64,000 nt of DNA from Alphaproteobacteria bacterium (GTDB lineage: Bacteria; Pseudomonadota; Alphaproteobacteria; Ferrovibrionales; Ferrovibrionaceae): NCBI GenBank assembly GCA_026126215.1, contig JAHCJQ010000007.1, positions 1-64,000 on the forward strand. The letters are read 5' to 3'. The notes under the pieces are model-generated. The model was not told the origin of the DNA, did no database searches, and worked only from the letters and a program-made list of their open reading frames with translations. This document shows, one piece after another, positions 34,802-41,491 of the stretch (positions are counted from its first letter, which is position 1; each line of letters opens with the position of its first letter). The position numbers and the translations under genes were made by a program.

Positions 34802-36282
34802 GCGAATAGCCCGTGCAGGTACCAGCGCGCGCCCTCGCGGTAGATCCAGTAACGCCGCCCCGTCACATCCTCGATCCGGTAATAGTCGCGCGCGCGGGCA
34901 CCCGCCCCCTGCCGCCACCATTCCGGCTCGATCCGTTCCGGTCCTTCGCTGCCGCCCAGCAGGCGGCGGACGCGCCGCCAGCGGAAGGCGCGCGGAGATT
35001 CCTCCTCGCCATCCGCCATTTCCATTTCGATCGGCTCGGGCGCGGGCAGCAGGCAGAGCGGACGCAGCCTTTCTTCCTCTTCCCATGCGCCCGGCTGGCG
35101 GCCGGAATGGGGCGCCGGCCCCAGTCGCATGGCCCGTTCCGGCCAGTGGCTGTCGCCGGGCAGAAGCCGCAGCACGCGGGCCGGGCTCAGGCGGTTGACC
35201 AGGCGGTCGAGAAGTTGCGCGAGATCGCGCGTGGCTCCGGCATCCGGGGCCAGGCCAGCCTGCGCCGGCGGCAGCGGATTGGATTCGACCGCTTCCAGAA
35301 TCATTGCCTCGATGCCAAACCCGGGATCGATGCACTCCACATGGGCCGCGAACAGGCGGTGGATATGGCCGGCCTCGCGGCTCGGCTGCGCCAGGCCGAG
35401 GGCAAGGCGCTGCGTCGCGCCATCGACACGGTAGCAGACCAGTTCGAGCCGGCTCAGCCCCAGCCCGCTCCGTTCCATCAGCCGGCAGAGTTCGGCGATC
35501 AGCCGTTCCAGCGCGACGTCCAGATCCTCCGCCCGGCCGATGGGTTCGGCGAAAGCGATACGACAGCGCCGCTCCGCCGGTGGATGGCGTGGCGAGATCG
35601 GCTCCATGGCTTCACCCAACAGCAGATCGAGGCGCTGGCCGGGCTGCAGGCCGAAGCGGCGGGTGAGCGGCGCGCGTGGCAGGCGCGCCAGATCGCCGAC
35701 GCGGCGCAGGCCAAGGCGGGCCAGATCCGCCACCATCTCCGCCGGCAGGCGCAGCGCCGCCGCCGGCAGCGCCAGGAGCGGCGCGAGACCGGCCGAGGGA
35801 TCGAGGCGGCCGCCATCGCCATGGCGCGCCCAGGCCCAGGCGGCGGCCGGACTGCCGGCCAGCGCCAGCCGGTGATGCAGGCCGAGACGCGCAAGATGCC
35901 GCCCGATCTCCTGCAACAGCGCCGCCTCGCCGCCGAACAGATGGGCAAGGCCCGAAACATCGAGGATCAGCCCGTCCGCGCCATCCACCGCGATCCAGGG
36001 GGAGAAGCGGCCGCACCAGTCGGCGAGCGCGGCCAGTCCTTCCGCATCGCCGGTCGGATCGGCCGGGGCGCTGGACAGGCCGGGCAGCAGCGCCCGCGCC
36101 TCGGCGAGCGGCATGCCGATACCAAGCCCCCCAGCCGCCGCCAGGGGATCAAGTGCTGCCAGCCGCAGCCCGCCCGGCCCCGCCGTCACCAGTGCGAGCG
36201 GCTGTCCCGCCTCATCGGGATGCTGCCGGCACCAACGATCGGTCGGCCAGTGGGGCAGCCAGACGGAAACGAAACGCCGCAT
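34798..36282 (-). CDS. imuB: DNA polymerase Y-family protein ImuB
   Basis: Catalytically inactive Y-family polymerase relative that bridges DnaE2 and the sliding clamp in translesion synthesis. 494 residues. Begins MRRFVSVWLPHWPTDRW, lacking the catalytic Asp found in active polymerases; a single Asp remains in LILDVSGLAHLFGGE. Helix-hairpin-like LRRVGDLARLPRAPLTRRFG follows near 190. The gene overlaps dnaE2 by 4 bases; its 5' end overlaps imuA by 71 bases. Confidence 0.94.
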   Translation of the reverse strand: MRRFVSVWLPHWPTDRWCRQHPDEAGQPLALVTAGPGGLRLAALDPLAAAGGLGIGMPLAEARALLPGLSSAPADPTGDAEGLAALADWCGRFSPWIAVDGADGLILDVSGLAHLFGGEAALLQEIGRHLARLGLHHRLALAGSPAAAWAWARHGDGGRLDPSAGLAPLLALPAAALRLPAEMVADLARLGLRRVGDLARLPRAPLTRRFGLQPGQRLDLLLGEAMEPISPRHPPAERRCRIAFAEPIGRAEDLDVALERLIAELCRLMERSGLGLSRLELVCYRVDGATQRLALGLAQPSREAGHIHRLFAAHVECIDPGFGIEAMILEAVESNPLPPAQAGLAPDAGATRDLAQLLDRLVNRLSPARVLRLLPGDSHWPERAMRLGPAPHSGRQPGAWEEEERLRPLCLLPAPEPIEMEMADGEEESPRAFRWRRVRRLLGGSEGPERIEPEWWRQGAGARARDYYRIEDVTGRRYWIYREGARWYLHGLFA

Positions 36283-36961
36283 CCTCCCACTCCACTATCC
36301 AGTCTCCGGGCCGACCGCCACCCCGCGCCCGCCGCAATTCGACCCGCCAGCATGGCACCGCCCGGCCCGGCATCGCGACGACATGCCAGCGGGTGGCGGC
36401 CGCCGAAGCGCTGGCTCTTCCACCAGGCGGCGGCAACAGGAAAGCGGCGACGCCACTGGTGCCGGCCGCGAGCTGAAGCCGTCGCGAGGCGGACAGGCCA
36501 CTCGCAACCCCCTCGCCGATCACCGCCGCCAGATGGCGGCAGCGCAAGCCCTCCTCCATGGCCCAGAGCAGTTCTGCCGGCCGCTCCGCCAGCACCAGCA
36601 GCAGCCGGTCCGGCCGCAGGCCGAAGCGGACCAGGCCGGGACCATACAGGGCGCCATCCTCCTGCCCCGCGCCGCGCAGCCGGCACCACAGCACTGGCGC
36701 CTCGCCCCGCGCCCCGGCGAAGCGGCCGGCCAGCGCGGCTACGAAACCGCGCGCCGCCGCATCGCCCGCCGCCCCGCTTACCTCGTGCAGCAGGCCCGCG
36801 CCCAGGCCGCCATCCGGCAGTGCCGCGTCGAGCGGGGCGATGCCAAACGACAGGATCTGCGGGCGAGTGGCGGCTGGGCCAGCCTCGATCGCCCGGGTGC
36901 GGGTTTTCAGGATGGAGATATCTGTTTTTTTACAGTCCTCTATCACGAATATCTGAGACAT
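36212..36961 (-). CDS. imuA: SOS cell-division-inhibitor-like/RecA-fold protein ImuA
   Basis: ImuA, the RecA-related accessory protein of the ImuA-ImuB-DnaE2 mutasome. 249 residues from the ATG at 36961 (MSQIFVIED). An ATG ten codons further upstream, at 36991, lies inside the LexA operator, so the shorter form is preferred. SFGIAPLDAALPDGGLGAGLLHE is a typical ImuA segment; the Walker A loop of RecA is not conserved. The C-terminal part is Arg- and Gly-rich. Confidence 0.88.
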   Translation of the reverse strand: MSQIFVIEDCKKTDISILKTRTRAIEAGPAATRPQILSFGIAPLDAALPDGGLGAGLLHEVSGAAGDAAARGFVAALAGRFAGARGEAPVLWCRLRGAGQEDGALYGPGLVRFGLRPDRLLLVLAERPAELLWAMEEGLRCRHLAAVIGEGVASGLSASRRLQLAAGTSGVAAFLLPPPGGRASASAAATRWHVVAMPGRAVPCWRVELRRARGGGRPGDWIVEWEDAAFRFRLAAPLADRSLVPAASR

Positions 36962-36985
36962 GGTCTGAATAGGACAGTCGATTAT

Positions 36986-37000
36986 GTTCATGTAATGTTC
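36986..37000 (-). promoter_or_regulatory. LexA-binding SOS box of imuA-imuB-dnaE2
   Basis: Exact match to the alphaproteobacterial SOS box GTTC-N7-GTTC: GTTC at 36986-36989, seven bases, GTTC at 36997-37000; on the reverse strand GAAC-N7-GAAC. It ends 25 bases upstream of the preferred imuA start. CATAAT directly follows it on the reverse strand and may act as a -10 element. Confidence 0.85.
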
Positions 37001-37096
37001 TAGTTTTTCCGTGCCTGCAAGTCAAGGCGGCGCCGGATTGACAGAAAGCATCGGCCCATGCGCCACTTGCGCCGAACAGATTCAGGGGAGACGCGC

Positions 37097-37918
37097 GTGA
37101 GCGAAGCCAGGGAAACCGCCGCCGGCAGCGCGGAAATCGAAACCTTCGCGCGCGATGGCGCAATCATCCTGCGCGGCGTCATCGGCCCCGACTGGCTGCA
37201 CCGCCTCGCCGCCGCCATCGAGCGGGATATCGCCAACCCCGGCCCGTTCCACCATGGCTATGGCGCGCCCGGTGGCGGCCGATTCCACGGCAACATGCGC
37301 CTCTGGGAGAACGATCCCGACTTCCGCGATTACTGCCTCCATTCCCCGCTGCCGGCACTGGCGGCCCGACTGCTCCGCACCGACAAGGTCAATCTCTTCT
37401 ACGACCAGCTCTTCGTGAAGGAACCAGGGACGAGCCAACCGACACGCTGGCACAACGACCAGCCCTACTGGCCGGTCCGGGGCTGGCCGGTCATGTCCTT
37501 CTGGCTCGCCCTCGATCCGGTGACGAAGGAAAGCGGCGCGGTGGAGTTCGTGCGCGGATCGCACCGCTGGAACCGCTGGTTCCAGGCCGAGCCCTTCGCC
37601 CCGGGCGGCAACATCTACGAACGCAATCCCGATTATGAGCCCATGCCCGATCTCGAGGCCGAGCGGGCGCGCCTCGACATCGTTTCCTGGGACATGGCGC
37701 CGGGCGACGTTCTCGCCTTCCATGCGCTGTGCGTGCATGGTGCCGGCGGCAACCTCACCACCGACCGCCGCCGGCGCGGCTACACGGTGCGCTATTGCGG
37801 GCGCGATGCCGTCTATTATGCCGGCCCCGGCTCCCATCCGGGCCTGCGCAACCCCCGCCTCAAGGACGGCGAGCCGCTGGATAGCGAGCAGTATCCCGTG
37901 GTCTGGCGCACAGCCTGA
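37097..37918 (+). CDS. Phytanoyl-CoA dioxygenase family protein
   Basis: Fe(II)/2-oxoglutarate-dependent dioxygenase of the PhyH family, 273 residues. The GTG at 37097 is chosen for the GGGGAG six bases upstream; a reading from 37058 has no such site. The iron-binding triad is visible: RWHNDQPYW supplies His and Asp, and the late VHGAGG the second His; RRGYTVRY supplies the Arg for 2-oxoglutarate. Substrate unknown. DUF427 follows after 29 bases. Confidence 0.88.
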   Translation: MSEARETAAGSAEIETFARDGAIILRGVIGPDWLHRLAAAIERDIANPGPFHHGYGAPGGGRFHGNMRLWENDPDFRDYCLHSPLPALAARLLRTDKVNLFYDQLFVKEPGTSQPTRWHNDQPYWPVRGWPVMSFWLALDPVTKESGAVEFVRGSHRWNRWFQAEPFAPGGNIYERNPDYEPMPDLEAERARLDIVSWDMAPGDVLAFHALCVHGAGGNLTTDRRRRGYTVRYCGRDAVYYAGPGSHPGLRNPRLKDGEPLDSEQYPVVWRTA

Positions 37919-37947
37919 ACAACCGGAAACGCCCAGGGAGAAACCCC

Positions 37948-38232
37948 ATGCCGCGCGCCATATGGAACGGAAAGGTGATCGCCGAAAGTGCCCGGTTCGA
38001 GCTGGTGGAAGGGAATGTCTATTTTCCGCCGGAGACCATCCGCCAGGAGTATTTCCGCCCGAGCCCCACCCACACCGTTTGCCCATGGAAGGGGACGGCG
38101 AGCTACTACACCCTGATCGTGGACGGCAAGGAGAACCCGGATGCGGCCTGGTTCTATCCGGAGCCGAAGCAAGCCGCGGCCAACATCCGCGATCACGTCG
38201 CCTTCTGGCGCGGCGTCAGCGTCGAGAGATAG
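37948..38232 (+). CDS. DUF427 domain protein
   Basis: 94-residue protein of the DUF427 family, function unknown. Family features seen are AIWNGKVIAES near the start, NVYFPPETI, HTVCPWKGTASYY with a conserved Cys, and WFYPEPKQAAANIRDHVAFW. It is preceded by a GGGAGAAA site and is in the same operon as the PhyH protein. Confidence 0.87.
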   Translation: MPRAIWNGKVIAESARFELVEGNVYFPPETIRQEYFRPSPTHTVCPWKGTASYYTLIVDGKENPDAAWFYPEPKQAAANIRDHVAFWRGVSVER

Positions 38233-38245
38233 CACCAGCGCCGCG

Positions 38246-38776
38246 TCAGCCGACCACGCTGTATTTTTCGATGGCCTTGTTGAGCGTCTCGCCGAGCTGG
38301 TGGCCGATGTCGCCACCATCGCCCTTTACCCGCCCCTTGATGACGGCATTGATGGCGTCGATATGCGCCTTGATGATCGCCATGTGATTGTCGCTCGTCC
38401 CGGCGCCGCTGGTGGTGAAGGAATAGAGCGATTCCGCGAAGGTCGTGATGAGCGGATAACCAAACGTGCCGCCCTGCCCCTTCAGTTCATGGGCGAGCTG
38501 GTTGATGCTGCGGAAGCTGGCCATGCGATGCGCCGTGTCGCGACCTTCGGCGGCGCTGAACTCCGCATAGAGCTGGGTCGTGTAGCCGCCGACCCAGTCC
38601 GGATAATCCTCCGCCATTTTCGCGAACTCGGCTTCCGCCTTCTCCAGCGCCTCGCGGCTGAAGCCGCCCAGTTGCCCGCTGCCGCCAAGCCCCATCGCCT
38701 TCTCCTTGAGGCGGTTGCGGAAACGGTAGAAGCGGACGCGGACCTGCCCCTTGCCGCGCGGCGTCGTGCTAGTCAT
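38246..38776 (-). CDS. HPt-domain phosphotransfer protein
   Basis: 176 residues. The C-terminal half is a histidine phosphotransfer four-helix domain: His96 in NQLAHELKGQGGTFG is the phosphorylatable residue in the expected HxxKG context. The N-terminal 30 residues are basic. Its ATG at 38776 overlaps the end of the upstream receiver gene by 8 bases, so the two are made together. It would normally relay phosphate between a histidine kinase and a response regulator; no kinase is nearby. Confidence 0.82.
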   Translation of the reverse strand: MTSTTPRGKGQVRVRFYRFRNRLKEKAMGLGGSGQLGGFSREALEKAEAEFAKMAEDYPDWVGGYTTQLYAEFSAAEGRDTAHRMASFRSINQLAHELKGQGGTFGYPLITTFAESLYSFTTSGAGTSDNHMAIIKAHIDAINAVIKGRVKGDGGDIGHQLGETLNKAIEKYSVVG

Positions 38777-39320
38777 GAACGATCTCCACTTCCGGATCGG
38801 CATCGGTGAGCAGGCGCCGGTCATCGTCCATGAAGACCTGCTGGCGCCGCCTGCGGTCCGGACCGAAATAGGTCATGGTATGGACGAACTGGCGCGGCCG
38901 CTCGATCACCTGCTGCAGGCGTCCCGCCACGCCCTGCACGGAAAAGGGCTTCGCCAGGATCTCGGTCACTCCCATGTCCCGGGCCTCGGCGACGCGCTTC
39001 GGGTCGGCATAACCCGTGACCATGACGAAAGGAATGAAGCGGTTCGGGCTTTCCTTGGCGCGACGCACCCAGCGCAGAAGCATCAGCCCGTCCACCGGCG
39101 ACATCTGCCAGTTGGAGAAAATGACATCGACCGACATCATGCCGGCCTTCATCGGATCCTGCGCCATCAGCTTGAGAATCTCGATGGCCTCACCGCCATG
39201 CTCGGCCTGCCGCACCTGGCCGACGCTGAGCGCCTTCAGCGCCATGGTCAGGAGCTGGCGCATGTAGCGGTTGTCGTCGACGACCAGGACCGTGAAACGT
39301 TCGAGGTTGTAATTCGTCAT
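38769..39320 (-). CDS. CheY-like receiver protein lacking the phosphoacceptor Asp
   Basis: 183 residues with an N-terminal receiver domain. The acidic pair Asp15-Asp16 (VLVVDDNRYM), Thr102 (VMVTGYA) and Lys124 (ILAKPF) are conserved, but the phosphoacceptor position is Asn70 in DVIFSNWQMSP, where CheY-type proteins have Asp (SDWNMP). The codon is AAC. A C-terminal extension with YFGPDRRRR follows. It is probably a pseudo-receiver working by protein contact, or one whose Asn is not functional; see findings. Confidence 0.85.
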   Translation of the reverse strand: MTNYNLERFTVLVVDDNRYMRQLLTMALKALSVGQVRQAEHGGEAIEILKLMAQDPMKAGMMSVDVIFSNWQMSPVDGLMLLRWVRRAKESPNRFIPFVMVTGYADPKRVAEARDMGVTEILAKPFSVQGVAGRLQQVIERPRQFVHTMTYFGPDRRRRQQVFMDDDRRLLTDADPEVEIVHD

Positions 39321-39468
39321 CGGAGCGGGACTGGACTGGTTCGGTGCGGAGATCCATTGCTAGGGCGCCAAGGTTAATGCGGGCCTAACCGGCGGCCCGG
39401 GGCACTATTCCTGTTCCCTCCCGGTAGGATAACATCAAGCCGTCGCGTGACCATACGGGGGCTTCCGC

Positions 39469-39879
39469 ATGTCACAGTCCATCCGGGCGGCGCTCGCCGC
39501 CTGCCTCGCGTTCCTGTTCCTTGCCGGCTGCGACCGCACCCAGCCGGTCTACAACGTGCAGGATCAGGCGCTGCCGATCCATGCCCAGGGCCTGTCCCTG
39601 GCGGAGATCGAGCGACAGATTGTTGCCGCCGGCTCGCGGCGCGGCTGGCGCTTCGAGAAGCAGGCAGCCGGGCAATTGCAGGGGGTGCTACGCGAGCGCG
39701 GACATTACGCGCGCATCGACGTGCGCTTCAGCACCCGCAGCTATTCGATCACGCTGGTGGAGAGCGACAACCTGCTGCAGTCGGGCGGCGAGATCCACCG
39801 CAATTACAACCGCTGGATCCACAACCTGGAACGCGATATCGACGCGGCGCTGACCCGCGCCGGCACCACGAGGACCTGA
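39469..39879 (+). CDS. Small lipoprotein, unknown function
   Basis: 136 residues. A lipoprotein signal peptide with lipobox LFLAGC (Cys21) is clear. The rest is a mixed helix/strand domain (LAEIERQIVAAGSRRGW, then a beta-rich half YSITLVESDNL) with no catalytic motif. It is 2 bases ahead of a second lipoprotein gene on the same strand. Confidence 0.75.
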   Translation: MSQSIRAALAACLAFLFLAGCDRTQPVYNVQDQALPIHAQGLSLAEIERQIVAAGSRRGWRFEKQAAGQLQGVLRERGHYARIDVRFSTRSYSITLVESDNLLQSGGEIHRNYNRWIHNLERDIDAALTRAGTTRT

Positions 39880-39881
39880 GC

Positions 39882-40301
39882 ATGAAGCATTTGCCGATCC
39901 TTTTTGCGGCCGTCCTGCTCGCCGGCTGCGTGCTGCGGCCGGCACCTGTCGTCGACGCCTCGGCGATCAGCCGCCCGGCGGCAAATGTCCCGGCGCGGCA
40001 AGCCGCCTTCTCCGGCATCTGGTTCGGCACCTGGCTGCCGGCGCTCGACAGCAATATCGCCATCGAGACGGTGGCGGCCGATGGCCGGATTACCGGCACC
40101 TATGCCTGGGGCGACCATCCGGAAGGGCGCTTCGTCCGCGGCAGCGCGCCGGTCACCGGGCGCATCGAGGGCAACCGGCTCACCCTCGCTCCGTTCGAGA
40201 ATGGCGCAGTGGTCAGCTATGTCATGCGCGCGGACGGGGCGCTCGACGGCGAGTTCAACATCAACGGCAATATCTCGCGCGGGGAGTTCCGGAAGAAATA
40301 G
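39882..40301 (+). CDS. Small lipoprotein, beta-rich, unknown function
   Basis: 139 residues, starting 2 bases after the preceding lipoprotein stop. Lipobox VLLAGC (Cys16). After a Pro/Ala-rich linker the domain is beta-rich, FSGIWFGTWLPALDSNIAIE then DGRITGTYAWGDHPEGRFV and RLTLAPFENGAVVSYVM, as in small barrel proteins that measure 'the effect of substrate on mobility' type folds. I do not recognise a family. Confidence 0.7.
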   Translation: MKHLPILFAAVLLAGCVLRPAPVVDASAISRPAANVPARQAAFSGIWFGTWLPALDSNIAIETVAADGRITGTYAWGDHPEGRFVRGSAPVTGRIEGNRLTLAPFENGAVVSYVMRADGALDGEFNINGNISRGEFRKK

Positions 40302-40314
40302 CGCAGGCATCCCG

Positions 40315-40635
40315 TCATGATGTGGCGGTGCGCCGACCGCGATAGCGTGTGACCCTGATTTCCCCCTCCCGCCTTCGCGCGGCAGCAATGTCATAGCTTC
40401 CCTGCATGCGCAGAAGCGTATCCATCGATACGCCGAAAGCCTTCTCGATTCGCAAGGCCATTTCAGGCGACAGGCTCGCGCGGCCGTTCAGCAATGTCGA
40501 CAGCGCGGGGCGGGTAACCCCCAGCACCCGCGCAGCCTCCGTTACCGTCAATCCGAGCGGATCGACTATTTCCAACCTGATGAACGCGCCCGGATGAATC
40601 GGGCTACGCATCCGAACTCCCTGCCCCTTAGCCAT
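40315..40635 (-). CDS. higA: HigA-family antitoxin
   Basis: 106-residue helix-turn-helix protein of the HigA/VapI group. HPGAFIRLEIVDPLGLTVTE and LGVTRPALSTLLNGRASLSPEMALRIEKAFG are the family hallmarks. ATG at 40635 chosen, with GAGGA 6 bases upstream, rather than TTG at 40641. In the usual higB-higA order the toxin lies upstream; here only the C-terminal half of higB is left, and its stop codon overlaps the higA ribosome site. Confidence 0.88.
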   Translation of the reverse strand: MAKGQGVRMRSPIHPGAFIRLEIVDPLGLTVTEAARVLGVTRPALSTLLNGRASLSPEMALRIEKAFGVSMDTLLRMQGSYDIAAARRREGEIRVTRYRGRRTATS

Positions 40636-40644
40636 GATCAATCC

Positions 40645-40812
40645 TCAGTGATGGTCCTCGAAGTCAAGGTTCACGATCTCTCTTGTCTGCTGGTCGATGC
40701 TGAAGATTATTCGCCAGTACCGCGTCACTGACAGGCTCCATTCATCGGACCGGTCCCCGGAGAGGCGGTGAACCCTCCATGCCGGAATGCATGTTCTGTG
40801 TAAAGTAACACG
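40645..40812 (-). pseudogene. higB: Truncated HigB toxin remnant
   Basis: Reverse-strand reading of the 55 codons before the TGA at 40645-40647 gives WRVHRLSG, WSLSVTRYWRIIFSID and LDFEDHH, matching the C-terminal half of HigB/RelE-type toxins. It has no in-frame ATG/GTG and is blocked by TAA at 40813-40815; the first ~45 residues of a normal ~92-residue toxin are missing. Adjacent is a GTAAC-AC-GTTAC inverted repeat (40805-40816) that may be the old higBA operator. Confidence 0.72.
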
Positions 40813-40815
40813 TTA

Positions 40816-41491
40816 CACTCAAAATAATTGATGCCCTGTTGATTCCTAGGTCTTTCGGCGTACACTCGATTTCTTGACGTCAATCCGGATTGGTCGCAGG
40901 CTGACGGCGGCGCTGAAAACACCTCACGTACCGGCCGCCGCCCCGTCAGACTGCGGCACTCTTTTTGCCCGGATCCCTAAGTCCGGTGCTGCGACCTGTG
41001 GTCGGGAGTGCGGCGGATAGAAGACCCGCGAGGGGAAGAAGACCGCAGGTGTACGTGCCTGTTTTCAGCTCCCCGCGCCAGCGCAGCCCGCTGGCCTGGG
41101 CGAATGCCGCCCATGACAGGGACCGGCGCGAATGAAACAGACCGAACGGCGGCAGAAGCCGAGAGGCGACGTGAGCGAGGAGGTGCGCGAGGCCGTCTTC
41201 GCGCTGGAGGACCACATAACCTGGCTCAAGGTCGCGCTCCACAACTTCCAGGCGCTCGCCCAGTGTCGCGAGCATGTCCATCCCTCGGCCATCGCCGCGC
41301 CCGCCGAAATTGCGGAGCGCGAACTAGAACAGATTCACCAGCGCTATCGCGCCCTGTTCGGGCGCGTCATGAACGGGCGCGAAGGTACGCTGGCCACCGG
41401 CTCGGGAAACAGGCCCGGCATCCTGCGTGGAGCGAGGGCGGCCGGGAAAGCGAGCCGCAGCGGCGACAGGGCGCGGCGCGGCCGGCCGCGA
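40816..41491. other. 676-base gap: possible coding remnant and structured region
   Basis: No certain gene. On the forward strand from the ATG at 41132 a reading frame begins MKQTERRQKPRGDVSEEVRE and for about 85 residues has helical protein-like composition (ALEDHITWLKVALHNFQALA), with AGGGA nine bases before the start; it then runs into Arg/Gly-rich sequence and on into the antisense of hyuB, so no normal end exists. Around 40951-40993 nested inverted repeats (GCGGCAC/GTGCTGC and CCGGA/TCCGG) could fold. Probably an accessory scar next to the broken higBA. Confidence 0.35.

Noticed and set aside
34813-36972. 719-codon forward frame across imuB and imuA
   Set aside because: Antisense of two recognised genes; Arg- and Pro-rich without domain.
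40725-40922. 65-codon reverse frame next to higA as the toxin gene
   Set aside because: Its translation has no HigB features; the toxin signature is in a different reverse frame that lacks a start.
41477-41490. CGCGGCCGGCCGCG palindrome just after hyuB as a terminator
   Set aside because: Perfect palindrome with no loop and no T-run; likely a chance GC palindrome.
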